From assembly GCA_023390695.1 (NCBI GenBank), contig JAEWCJ010000313.1, positions 1 to 10,515 on the forward strand: 10,515 nt of DNA, given 5' to 3'. The notes below the pieces were generated by a model. It was not told where the DNA came from. It did not search any database and saw only the letters and a list, made by a program, of their open reading frames with translations. The position numbers were made by a program, and so were the translations under genes. Positions 4,068-10,515 of the stretch are shown here, in pieces (positions within the stretch are counted from its first letter, which is position 1; each line of letters starts with the position of its first letter). Source of the stretch: Pseudomonadota bacterium. GTDB taxonomy: Bacteria; Pseudomonadota; Alphaproteobacteria; Rhizobiales; Xanthobacteraceae.

Positions 4068-5894
4068 TTGAGCGTTTTCAACCCGGTTCGCGAGTATATT
4101 GACTGCCTTGTGCACCCCTCGGTGCAGCAGGAGCCGCTGACCGCTGCACGGCACCGCGCCTTCATCGCGCCGCGGCTCCTCGCGTCTCTGATCGCATTGG
4201 CGGCGTTCCCCGCTTATGTCGCGGTCCGCGGCGTGCCCACGGCCCTTGAGGTTGCGCTGCTCGGCGGGCTGCTCGTTCCTATCTGCGTCGCCTATTTCCT
4301 GTCGCGCACCGGGCGTTATGAGAGAGCGCATATCCTGTCGTCGTTCGCGCTCACTGTGCTTGTGACTGTGGTGGCGTGGCATACCGGCGGTGTCTCTTCT
4401 TTCGCGGCCGTCTGGCTGATCGTGGTGCCGCTGGAGGCGGCGCTGTCGGGCGCGCGCCGCGTGGTGGCGGTGGGTGTGACGCTGGCGCTGTCGGCGCTGG
4501 CGATCCTGATGGCTGCGGGCAATACGGGCCTTCTTCCACCGTCCGTAGCCGCGCTGCATGAACAAGGCGCATTGGTGATTCTCGGCATCGTCTCCGCTGC
4601 GCTCTATGCGACAGGTCTTGTTCTGGGGAGCGCCTCGCTCGCCCGCACCAGCGTCAGGCTGCTGGGCGCGGAAGAGGAGCGCTATCGGCTGCTCGCCCGC
4701 AACATGACCGACGTGATCGCCCGCCATGGCGCGCATGGCGCCGTTCAGTTCATGTCTCCTGCCGCCGAATCGGTGCTGGGAACCCGGGCCGACGAGTTGC
4801 TCGGCCACGGCCTGTTCGACCGTGTCCACGTCGCCGACCGCCCCGCCTATCTGACGGCGCTCGCGGATGCGTCCGCCAACGGCGAAGCAAGATCGGTCGA
4901 ATTCCGCATGCGTCGCGCGATGCCGGCCGCCAAGGGCGGCTCCGATTTCATCTGGGTCGAGATGCGTTGCCGGCCGCTTGAGCAGATGCCGGACGGGAGT
5001 TCGGCGGCACGCGGCTGCGAAGTGGTGTCGGTGCTGCGCGAAGTCTCAGAGCGCAAGATGCAGGAACTGGCCATCGAGACAGCGCGCAAGGAATCGGAGC
5101 GCGCCGACGCGACCAAATCGCGCTTCCTTGCCACCATGAGCCACGAACTGCGCACTCCTTTGAACGCCATCATCGGCTTCTCGGAGATGCTGACCAAAGA
5201 GGAGCAGATGCGCCTCGATGCGGCGCGGCGGCGCGACTATGCCAAGCTGATCAACGAATCCGGCCATCACCTGCTGGCGGTGGTGAACGATATTCTCGAC
5301 ATGTCGAAGATGGAGACCGGCGACTTCGAGATCACCCCCGAACCTTTTGCGCCGGCGCAGGTGATCGGCACCTGCTGCGATCTGCTGGCTCTGAAAGCGC
5401 GCGAAGCCGGGCTCGATCTGGTGCTGCGTGTGCCTGCCGATTTGCCGGAGATCGTCGCCGACAAGCGTGCGCTGAAGCAGATTCTGTTCAATTTGCTGTC
5501 GAACGCGATCAAGTTCACGGACCGTGGCGGCCAAGTATGCGTGAGCGCCATGGTGGAACTGGGGCGCATGGTGCTTGCCGTCGAGGACAACGGCATCGGA
5601 ATCGGCGACGGCGACCTGCCGCAACTCGGCAATCCGTTCTTTCAGGCGCGCTCGGCCTATGACCGCCGGCACGACGGCACCGGCCTCGGCCTGTCGATCG
5701 TGAAAGGGCTGGTGGCGCTGCACGGCGGGCAAGTCGAGATCAAGAGCGCGCTCGGCAAGGGCACGCGCATCACGATCTCGCTTCCGGTCGAATGCGAGGC
5801 CGGCCGTCAGCCGCGATCGGTATCCCAACTCCAACCTGCGCCGCTCACGCTGGCGCATCAGCAGGACGAACCATTGGTGAGGAAAAGTGCTTAA
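4068..5894 (+). CDS. Membrane PAS-domain sensor histidine kinase, DivJ/PleC-like
   Basis: From the TTG at 4068 the protein has 608 residues. Six hydrophobic segments (about 34-54, 60-79, 88-105, 111-128, 131-150, 167-188) form the sensor membrane domain. A PAS domain follows (about 201-325), then a coiled linker. The HisKA domain has FLATMSHELRTPLNAIIGFS with the phosphoacceptor His359. The HATPase domain has N479 in the N box, DNGIGIG at 507 and GTGLGLS from 537. The H-box wording and six-TM layout resemble DivJ/PleC/PdhS kinases, which act on DivK and through it on CtrA; orthology is not proven. No receiver domain and no adjacent response regulator are present, as in that family. The frame extends to a GTG at 3999, but the extra 23 residues look unconserved. 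The stop overlaps the next gene by 8 bp. Confidence 0.85.
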   Translation: MSVFNPVREYIDCLVHPSVQQEPLTAARHRAFIAPRLLASLIALAAFPAYVAVRGVPTALEVALLGGLLVPICVAYFLSRTGRYERAHILSSFALTVLVTVVAWHTGGVSSFAAVWLIVVPLEAALSGARRVVAVGVTLALSALAILMAAGNTGLLPPSVAALHEQGALVILGIVSAALYATGLVLGSASLARTSVRLLGAEEERYRLLARNMTDVIARHGAHGAVQFMSPAAESVLGTRADELLGHGLFDRVHVADRPAYLTALADASANGEARSVEFRMRRAMPAAKGGSDFIWVEMRCRPLEQMPDGSSAARGCEVVSVLREVSERKMQELAIETARKESERADATKSRFLATMSHELRTPLNAIIGFSEMLTKEEQMRLDAARRRDYAKLINESGHHLLAVVNDILDMSKMETGDFEITPEPFAPAQVIGTCCDLLALKAREAGLDLVLRVPADLPEIVADKRALKQILFNLLSNAIKFTDRGGQVCVSAMVELGRMVLAVEDNGIGIGDGDLPQLGNPFFQARSAYDRRHDGTGLGLSIVKGLVALHGGQVEIKSALGKGTRITISLPVECEAGRQPRSVSQLQPAPLTLAHQQDEPLVRKSA

Positions 5895-6705
5895 GGCGAG
5901 CCGCAGATCAGGCGCAGTGGCCATCGACGATTACGATGACCGGTACGACGATGGCGAGGAGCCATCGCGCGGCCGCCGCAAGGACCTCATTGCCTTGGCG
6001 CTGGCAGGCGCCGCTGTCTGCGGAATTCTCGTCAATGCGCTGTTTCTGCAGAAAGGGCCGCATCCGGCGCCGATCTTCAGTGCGAAGCCGGTCGCCGCAC
6101 CGCAGGCCGCGACGCCGTCCACCCAGCCGGTCCGCACAGTTGGCGGCGAACTGACCGGCTCCATGACCTTGCCGCGTGCGCGCCCGCAGGACTTGGAAGC
6201 GGCAAAAATCGATCCGGTGGCTCCCAAAGCGGAGCCCGTGCCTGGCCGTTCGCGGCTTGAGCTCATCGCCGACATCCAGAAAGAGCTGGGCAAGCGCGGC
6301 TTCTATGATGGCGGCACCGACGGCGTTTATGGTCCGAAGACCGATGCCGCGATCCGCGAGTTCGAGCAGAGCGCTGGCCTCAAACACGCCAGCGAGCCGA
6401 GCGAGCAATTGCTGCGGGTCATCACGCAGTCCAACGCCAAGGCGAAGCAGGCGGCTGTTCCAGCCTCGCGTCACGACCCGATTGCAGAACTGATCGCACC
6501 ATCGCCCTCGAAGCGCATCCTCGCGGTGCAGCGGGCACTGTCAGATTTCGGCTATGGCCAGATCAAGCCGACCGGCGCTCTGGATGCGCCGACCCAGGAA
6601 GCGATCAAGCAATTCGAATATTCCAAACGAATGCCGGTAACCGGCCAAATATCGCCGAGGTTGTTGCGGGAATTGTCGGCGACGACCGGAAGACCGCTGG
6701 AATAA
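5887..6705 (+). CDS. Membrane-anchored protein with two peptidoglycan-binding domains
   Basis: This 272-residue protein starts at GTG 5887, with agga at 5880-5883. That lies inside the end of the kinase gene (8-bp overlap), suggesting translational coupling. A short cytoplasmic tail contains an acidic patch (DDYDDRYDDGEE, residues 14-25), followed by RRK and one membrane span (about 34-54). A Pro/Ala-rich stretch (55-120) leads to two PG_binding_1-like units: 123-179 (ADIQKELGKRGFYDGGTDGVYG) and 208-263 (AVQRALSDFGYGQIKPTGALD). These three-helix domains usually bind the cell wall. No catalytic hydrolase or transpeptidase domain is present. Its pairing with a membrane kinase suggests an envelope sensor, scaffold or anchor linked to kinase signalling; this is inference. 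An alternative GTG at 5917 would shorten the tail by 10 residues. Confidence 0.88.
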   Translation: MLKASRRSGAVAIDDYDDRYDDGEEPSRGRRKDLIALALAGAAVCGILVNALFLQKGPHPAPIFSAKPVAAPQAATPSTQPVRTVGGELTGSMTLPRARPQDLEAAKIDPVAPKAEPVPGRSRLELIADIQKELGKRGFYDGGTDGVYGPKTDAAIREFEQSAGLKHASEPSEQLLRVITQSNAKAKQAAVPASRHDPIAELIAPSPSKRILAVQRALSDFGYGQIKPTGALDAPTQEAIKQFEYSKRMPVTGQISPRLLRELSATTGRPLE

Positions 6706-6716
6706 CGCTTTTCCCG

Positions 6717-6742
6717 CCGGCATTCCTGTGGCACAGGGCCGG
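6717..6742 (+). promoter_or_regulatory. Hairpin covering the DUF1491 ribosome-binding region
   Basis: ccggc (6717-6721) pairs with gccgg (6738-6742), and cctgtg (6725-6730) with cacagg (6732-6737), separated by a 3-nt bulge and essentially no loop, so a few inner pairs would open. The right arm contains the aggg that would serve as the Shine-Dalgarno for the ATG at 6745. It could be a terminator stem without a T-run or a structure limiting translation. Confidence 0.4.
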
Positions 6743-6744
6743 TC

Positions 6745-7092
6745 ATGCGCCTCAAATCCGGCATCTGGGTCCAGGCTTACATCCGCCGCTGCAGCATCGA
6801 AGGGGCCTTTGCCGTCGTGCGCCGCCGCGGCGCCGACGAGGCGGGGGCGGTGTTTGTGAAGATCGACCGGCTCGACGGCACCGCCGATTTGTTCGGCCCG
6901 GCCCCGCAAGCCGTATTCGATGATGCGCAGCCCTCGGAGCGCATTTTTGCCGCGTGTTTGAAGACGCTGCCGGCCGAAAACGCGGCAGTCGAGGCTTATC
7001 TCGCCAGCCAGCTCCGCTTCGATCCCGATATCTGGATTGTAGAAGTCGAGGATCGGCAGGGCCGCAATTTCCTCGACCGGATCGCGCGCTGA
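6745..7092 (+). CDS. DUF1491 family protein
   Basis: This 115-residue protein matches the alphaproteobacterial DUF1491 family over its whole length. It begins MRLKSGIWVQAYIRRC, followed by EGAFAVVRRRGADEAGAVFV and DRLDGTADLFGPAP, and the conserved end DPDIWIVEVEDRQGRNFLD. It is a small cytoplasmic protein without membrane segments. No activity is established for the family as far as I know. The start ATG agrees with the family N-terminus. It follows the peptidoglycan-binding gene by 39 bp on the same strand and may be co-transcribed with it. It converges on the DUF2336 gene with just 4 bp between the stop codons. Confidence 0.9.
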   Translation: MRLKSGIWVQAYIRRCSIEGAFAVVRRRGADEAGAVFVKIDRLDGTADLFGPAPQAVFDDAQPSERIFAACLKTLPAENAAVEAYLASQLRFDPDIWIVEVEDRQGRNFLDRIAR

Positions 7093-7096
7093 CCCT

Positions 7097-8005
7097 TCAG
7101 CTCTCGCTTTGTCCCTGATGCTGTGACGGGCTGCGGCCGGAGAGCGGCTTGGCAGTCTGCCTGGCCTCATGCCGCGCGAAATCGCGGGCCCGCGAGACGC
7201 GATCGTCGAAGAGATGCGTCTGGTGTTGGCTCTTCTGCGGGGATGCATCGTCTCGTTGCCAGATCGCGATCAGGCGGCGGGCGGAATTCTCGTTGATTTC
7301 CTCATAGAGCCGCACCAGCGAGAAGTAGGTATCTGCCGCCTGGCCGACGGCCGGATCGAGAAAAAGCAGAATCCGCTGCAAGGCGGGCGAAGGCACAGCC
7401 AGCGCCTTCAGGGCGGCGATCACCGCTTCGCCCGAGGCATCGCTGGCGATCCGTCGCGCGCATTCAAACGAGATCGACAGCATCTGCTCAAGCGCGGCCG
7501 CAAATTCATCCCGCTGACGCGTCATCGCCGCCTGTTCGAGGCGCGCGCCGGCATCGCTTGCGGTGCGGACCGGCGCCGGTGCGATGGGGGCATAGTCGAG
7601 ATGCAGAAGAATAAGCCGACGTTCTGATGGCGGTGCGTTGAAGAACGCGTCGCTCAACGTTTCTTCGCGATGCACCTGTTCGATGCGAGGCAGGTGCTGT
7701 GGGGGGAACTCGGTATGCGGAGATGCAGGGACCGAAGGCGGTGGCTCCGCATCAGCCAGCCGCAGCATCACGGCCATGGGAGCCCCGGGATAGGCTGCCA
7801 GCCGTGCACCCAGCCGGGCGCGTTCGGCGGCATCGACATGATCGATCAGTCTCAGCGCCAATTCGGTGAAAAGCCGCTCTTCTTCCGGGGTGTGGGACGC
7901 CTTTTCGACATAGAGATCGGTGAGGTCGCGCAGCAACGCGGGCCGAAGAGCGGACACGCTCACACCAGAAAAATCCCGAATGTCAGACAACGAATTACGC
8001 GACAC
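7097..8005 (-). CDS. DUF2336 family protein
   Basis: This 302-residue cytoplasmic protein is rich in Ala, Leu and Arg and appears largely alpha-helical. It has the DUF2336 pattern: an opening with DFSGVSVSALRPALLRDLTDLYVEKASHT... (residues 11-39), then EEERLFTELALRLIDHVDAAERARLGARLA, resembling helical-repeat folds. A Pro-rich linker (about 88-108) follows, then a second helical region (110-260) and a basic, Ser/Gln-rich disordered tail. The family is widespread in Alphaproteobacteria and has no established activity. The GTG start at 8005 is supported by aggtga 6 nt upstream (8012-8017, minus strand). It is transcribed away from the 63-aa gene, sharing a 148-bp promoter region that holds a CtrA-like box. 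Confidence 0.85.
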   Translation of the reverse strand: MSRNSLSDIRDFSGVSVSALRPALLRDLTDLYVEKASHTPEEERLFTELALRLIDHVDAAERARLGARLAAYPGAPMAVMLRLADAEPPPSVPASPHTEFPPQHLPRIEQVHREETLSDAFFNAPPSERRLILLHLDYAPIAPAPVRTASDAGARLEQAAMTRQRDEFAAALEQMLSISFECARRIASDASGEAVIAALKALAVPSPALQRILLFLDPAVGQAADTYFSLVRLYEEINENSARRLIAIWQRDDASPQKSQHQTHLFDDRVSRARDFARHEARQTAKPLSGRSPSQHQGQSES

Positions 8006-8055
8006 GCTAGTTCACCTGACGCAACAGACACCTGGCGACAATATTCGGTCGCTCG

Positions 8056-8071
8056 TTAGCAGAGCGTTAAC
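8056..8071. promoter_or_regulatory. CtrA-like box in the DUF2336/63-aa divergent promoter
   Basis: TTAG (8056-8059), seven bases, then TTAAC (8067-8071) match the CtrA consensus TTAA-N7-TTAAC with one mismatch. The first half-site has the same deviation as the box before the kinase gene. It lies 51 bp from the DUF2336 start and 83 bp from the 63-aa start, in the expected promoter window of both. A GANTC site (gattc, 8091-8095), the CcrM methylation target, is 20 bp away. Confidence 0.5.
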
Positions 8072-8153
8072 CTTGCCCCTTTCTAAATTCGATTCAGCGC
8101 GATCCGTAGCCGGATCACGATATCCGTGCAGATCCGGCAAGGGGAATTTTTAC

Positions 8154-8345
8154 ATGGGAATGATCATCCGTTTCCCGACTGGGCGTCAGTCACCGCGTAG
8201 AGAGTCTGTAGAGCAGCGTGGGCCGGGGCAGGTGGTCATTTTGCCGGTGATCCGGGTCGAACGGCTTGGCGAACGGCCTGCTACTGAGAGCCTTGTACGG
8301 CGCCCGCCGAGCCGCAAGCGCCGCCGCCGCGTTTCGCAATCCTGA
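8154..8345 (+). CDS. Small basic hypothetical protein (63 aa)
   Basis: The product starts MGMIIRFPTGRQ, has a short hydrophobic core (GQVVILPVIRVERL) and ends in a strongly basic tail (SRKRRRRVSQS). The ATG at 8154 is fixed by aagggga (8139-8145) 8 nt upstream; the frame is open further 5', but that part overlaps the DUF2336 start and has no Shine-Dalgarno. I recall small Bradyrhizobiaceae proteins with the same MGxIIRFP opening and Arg-rich end, but no named family. The basic tail suggests contact with nucleic acid or membrane; this is inference. It lies upstream of the lipoprotein gene with a 49-bp gap and may share its transcript. Confidence 0.7.
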   Translation: MGMIIRFPTGRQSPRRESVEQRGPGQVVILPVIRVERLGERPATESLVRRPPSRKRRRRVSQS

Positions 8346-8394
8346 TCCCGCGCAGCGCGGCAGAGAGGACGGCGCGAAACCGCCGGAGCCAAAC

Positions 8395-9132
8395 GTGAAA
8401 GTGCGACGCCCGATCCGTTTGAGCCGCATGCTGTTTTGCGTGCCGCTGATCGGTTGCCTCAATACCGACTTTGGCCGGGTCAGACAGTCGCTGCTCGTGG
8501 ACGACATTCACGCCTGGATGGGCCCGGCGGCCACCAATAGCGTCGGTGCACCGGCCTCCGTATTTCGTCTGACGGAAGACGAGCGATTGCTTCGCGATCT
8601 TGCCTATCCGCTCATCGAACCGCCTTACAAACGGCAGCGCTGGTACGCCGTGCTGAACGAATATGGCCTGACCTCGGTGTTCCAGTCGGATTGGTGGATC
8701 CATGACGACATGGCCTATACGCGCAAACTGTTGGGGTCGGTCACACGAACGACAGATGCCCTCTATGGGCGTCTGATCGACGATGTCAGCAACGACGTCG
8801 TTCGCATCGGTCCGTTTCTTGAGGTTGCCCGCCGCGTGCGGGATATGGACGGCAAGCGCCGGATCAGTCTCGATCATATGACCATGCTGACTCCGCCGGA
8901 ACACGCCAATGCGGTGGCGCGGATGAACGAGAACGCGCTGATTGTGCGCTGGGTACATCAATCCTTGAATGCACGTACTTTTTCATATCGCCTTGCGCTT
9001 GAGCGGCTGGTTATCTCGGCGCCATCGCGTCAGGCTGCGGAGGCCGAGCGGCAGCTCAATCACATGCGCACAATAATTGCCGGCACGCAGATCGCGCCGG
9101 GTCCAAAGCTAGGCCGCCTCGTCACAAAATAG
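8395..9132 (+). CDS. Putative lipoprotein of unknown function
   Basis: From the GTG at 8395 the protein has 245 residues. The N-terminus is basic (KVRRPIRLSR), followed by a short hydrophobic stretch and the lipobox LIGC with the lipidation Cys at 21. It should therefore be exported and acylated, anchored to a membrane facing the periplasm. The mature part is mostly helical and lacks a recognised domain; segments such as VRQSLLVDDIHAWMG, LRDLAYPLIEPPYKRQRWYAVLNEYG and ENALIVRWVHQSLNARTFSYRLALERLVI look conserved from memory of rhizobial homologues. The start is supported by ggag 6 nt upstream. A longer frame reaching back to 8266 overlaps the 63-aa gene and would bury the signal peptide, so it is rejected. 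It converges on the DUF1254 gene, with one base between the stop codons. Confidence 0.8.
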   Translation: MKVRRPIRLSRMLFCVPLIGCLNTDFGRVRQSLLVDDIHAWMGPAATNSVGAPASVFRLTEDERLLRDLAYPLIEPPYKRQRWYAVLNEYGLTSVFQSDWWIHDDMAYTRKLLGSVTRTTDALYGRLIDDVSNDVVRIGPFLEVARRVRDMDGKRRISLDHMTMLTPPEHANAVARMNENALIVRWVHQSLNARTFSYRLALERLVISAPSRQAAEAERQLNHMRTIIAGTQIAPGPKLGRLVTK

Positions 9133-9133
9133 G

Positions 9134-9676
9134 TCAATGCGACTCGCAACGGGCCGATGACAAGGCCGTCTTCGCCGCCCCCATCATGCCAAATTCCGGC
9201 GCCAACGCGCGCAGCACGATCAGGCCTTTTTCACTGGGGGATTCGACGATCAGCCTGTCGGCGGCGGCGCTCTCTTCGTCATCCGGCAAGTCGTTGCGTT
9301 GCGCCTTTGTCATCAATTCCAGTTCGATGATACGACGGCCGGCGGCGCGGTCATTGATCGCGTAATAAGCGATCCCTTTGTTGGTGTAGAACGACACCGA
9401 CGTGTAAGCCGGGCTGATCGGCGCGCGCAATTTGATGGGCCCGCTTGCCAGATCATACCGGCAGACGGCAGCAGCAAATGCCGGATCCATAAACGGCACG
9501 ATGGTGCTATCGGATGACGGCGCCGGCAGTGCAACCACCGAATTGACCGGCGAAATTGCCGAGATCCGCGCATAGGCATCTTGCGTCGCGGTCGTCGGCA
9601 GATACAGGACCGTGCCGAGATGGACGATGCCGCCCATCAGGACGCCCCCAACGAGCCACAATACCCAACGGATCAT
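9134..9676 (-). CDS. Small membrane-anchored DUF1254 protein
   Basis: This 180-residue protein has an N-terminal membrane segment (about 4-26, WVLWLVGGVLMGGIVHLGTV) and a soluble part that should face the periplasm. The segment from about 60 to 125 (DPAFAAAVCRYDLASGPIKL, then TSVSFYTNKGIAYYAINDR) resembles DUF1254. Better-known DUF1254 proteins are exported, around 450 residues long, and carry DUF1254 and DUF1214 in one chain; this is a short single-domain relative. The ATG overlaps the stop of the preceding DUF1214 gene (ATGA, 9673-9676), so the two are translationally coupled and the products probably work together. Activity is not established. Confidence 0.8.
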   Translation of the reverse strand: MIRWVLWLVGGVLMGGIVHLGTVLYLPTTATQDAYARISAISPVNSVVALPAPSSDSTIVPFMDPAFAAAVCRYDLASGPIKLRAPISPAYTSVSFYTNKGIAYYAINDRAAGRRIIELELMTKAQRNDLPDDEESAAADRLIVESPSEKGLIVLRALAPEFGMMGAAKTALSSARCESH

Positions 9677-10251
9677 GGACAGGCCTTCCGCTGGAGGGAG
9701 GGCAGGACAGTCTCGCGACCGGTCCGGCTCGCAAGGCTGACCGGGCTATCGTATAGCCGCAGCACAAGGACGTAACGTTCGGCGCCTCCCGAGGGGAGCC
9801 AGTTGCCGGAGCGCGCGCGCGGCGCAATGGCGATCTCGAAGGACCCATCCAGCTTGCGGACAATTTCCTGACTGGTGAAGCCCTGCCTGTTCAACGAATT
9901 GCCGACCAGCCGGCCCTCATCATCGTAAAGCGTAATGGTCCAAAACCGCGCTTGCGGCGTGGTGCCGCTGATCACGACCTCGCAGCGGCCATCCAGAGGC
10001 GATCCATGGTCATCGGTCTTGGCGAAAAAGGCGATGCCATCGCCGGAGCCTATCGGCAGTTCTCCCGTGCGGGCGATGATGGCGCGTGCATAAGGATCAA
10101 TGTCCGCGGTGCCGGTGCGCGGCCATGCCGTCCAGGCGCCGATCGTGAAGGCGCCAAACGCCGTGCCATGCGACAATGCAAAGAGCGTTGTACCAAGGCC
10201 GATCACCGCGGCGACAGCGAAGGCCAGCAATAATCCGAGAAGCAGTCGCAC
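9673..10251 (-). CDS. Small membrane-anchored DUF1214 protein
   Basis: This 192-residue protein starts at GTG (10249-10251). A hydrophobic N-terminus (MRLLLGLLLAFAVAAVIGLG, 1-20, continuing to about 27) is a membrane anchor or signal peptide. Residues about 85-172 carry the DUF1214 pattern: GRCEVVISGTTPQARFWTIT, YDDEGRLVGNSLNRQGFTS, DGSFEIAIAP, NWLPSGGAERYVLVLRLYD. That region is beta-rich and in larger proteins sits after DUF1254. Here it is a separate gene placed upstream of the DUF1254 gene, the reverse of the domain order in the fused forms, and overlaps it by 4 bp. The start has a ggaaa about 6-10 nt upstream. Function is unknown; an envelope role is likely. Confidence 0.82.
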   Translation of the reverse strand: MRLLLGLLLAFAVAAVIGLGTTLFALSHGTAFGAFTIGAWTAWPRTGTADIDPYARAIIARTGELPIGSGDGIAFFAKTDDHGSPLDGRCEVVISGTTPQARFWTITLYDDEGRLVGNSLNRQGFTSQEIVRKLDGSFEIAIAPRARSGNWLPSGGAERYVLVLRLYDSPVSLASRTGRETVLPSLQRKACP

Positions 10252-10268
10252 GTTGGTTTCCGACTAAG

Positions 10269-10306
10269 AGCCGACAGGAGGAGCGTGTACGATTAACGTG
10301 TCGGCT
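10269..10306. repeat. Inverted repeat between the terminal partial gene and the DUF1214 gene
   Basis: agccgaca (10269-10276) and tgtcggct (10299-10306) are perfect 8-bp inverted arms around a 22-nt loop. It lies in the 66-bp gap just after the stop of the upstream minus-strand gene and before the DUF1214 start. There is no T-run, so it could be a weak terminator, an mRNA processing structure or an operator. Confidence 0.35.
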
Positions 10307-10317
10307 TGCATAGGTTC

Positions 10318-10515
10318 TCAATTGCCGCGCGTCGCGTTTGCGCCGTCGCGTTCCGCAAGCTGGGGAACGGCGGAGCCGTCGCGATTGTCCGCGGTCCGCC
10401 CGCGCGCAGGCGCTTTCTCGAGTGCACGGCTGGCCTCCTCGAACGAACGCTCAAGACGAACCAGGATGTCGGTGCCGCGTTTGGTCAGCAGAGTCGGCTT
10501 CGGAATCTCTTCGCC
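10318..10515 (-). CDS. C-terminal end of an unrecognised protein
   Basis: On the minus strand the frame is open from the window edge to the TGA at 10318-10320, giving the last 65 residues. It reads GEEIPKPTLLTKRGTDILVR and so on, with a charged amphipathic helix (RLERSFEEASRALEKA) and then a polar, probably disordered tail ending in GN. Codon use fits the genome, which supports the frame. I do not recognise the family. It is upstream of and on the same strand as the DUF1214/DUF1254 pair, 66 bp away, so it may belong to the same transcript. Confidence 0.6.
   Translation of the reverse strand, partial: GEEIPKPTLLTKRGTDILVRLERSFEEASRALEKAPARGRTADNRDGSAVPQLAERDGANATRGN

Noticed and set aside
3984..4829. 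281-aa minus-strand frame antisense to the kinase N-terminus
   Set aside because: The plus frame encodes six clear membrane segments and a PAS domain; the minus frame is His/Arg/Gln-rich shadow sequence.
5046..5924. 292-aa minus-strand frame antisense to the kinase catalytic core
   Set aside because: The plus strand has all histidine kinase motifs in order; the antisense frame arises from GC-rich codon bias.
6541..7248. 235-aa minus-strand frame over DUF1491
   Set aside because: Antisense to a full-length DUF1491 match.
8266..8394. N-terminal extension of the lipoprotein frame
   Set aside because: It overlaps the 63-aa gene, has no Shine-Dalgarno and would bury the lipobox signal peptide.
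8281..8961. 226-aa minus-strand frame antisense to the lipoprotein gene
   Set aside because: No start context or domain; the plus strand has a signal peptide, lipobox and Shine-Dalgarno.
1..10515. CRISPR array, tRNA, rRNA, insertion sequence, integrase or phage genes
   Set aside because: No regularly spaced repeats, tRNA-like cloverleaf or mobile-element protein was seen on either strand.

Overview
The window looks like ordinary chromosomal core from a GC-rich alphaproteobacterium of the Hyphomicrobiales (Rhizobiales), probably near Bradyrhizobium, Rhodopseudomonas or Pseudolabrys. This rests on gene families recognised by eye: a MucR/Ros regulator, a DUF6456 protein, a rhizobial-type DUF5330 protein, DUF1491 and DUF2336 proteins, a DivJ/PleC-type kinase, and small membrane-anchored DUF1214 and DUF1254 proteins. 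An intergenic palindromic repeat of the kind common in Bradyrhizobiaceae adds support. No database search was possible. I saw no transposase, integrase, phage gene, CRISPR array, tRNA or rRNA.

Layout, left to right. 1-417 is the 3' end of a Pro/Ala-rich protein (+) that shares a bidirectional terminator with convergent msrB (-). An AT-rich gap leads to mucR (+), then a palindromic repeat and a gene for a DUF6456 putative DNA-binding protein (+), which converges on sufE (-). A DUF5330 envelope protein (-) lies upstream of sufE. A 418-bp AT-patched regulatory region follows, with a palindrome, a degenerate second copy and a CtrA-like box. It precedes a six-TM PAS-histidine kinase (+), overlapped by a gene for a membrane-anchored double peptidoglycan-binding protein (+). 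Next come DUF1491 (+), DUF2336 (-, convergent), a divergent promoter region with a second CtrA-like box, a 63-aa basic protein (+) and a putative lipoprotein (+). The window ends with a minus-strand cluster: an unrecognised partial gene, then DUF1214 and DUF1254 genes overlapping by 4 bp.

How the genes may work together. The clearest theme is cell cycle and envelope. The kinase gene and the peptidoglycan-binding gene are translationally coupled. The kinase upstream region and the DUF2336/63-aa divergent promoter carry the same TTAG-N7-TTAA variant of the CtrA box. MsrB (repair of oxidised methionine) and SufE (sulfur transfer for Fe-S clusters) are housekeeping. Nothing here is an obvious new defence or biosynthetic system. 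The more interesting signals are regulatory: the CtrA-like boxes, the palindrome and repeats in AT-rich gaps, nearly abutting convergent genes, and a hairpin over the DUF1491 ribosome-binding region.
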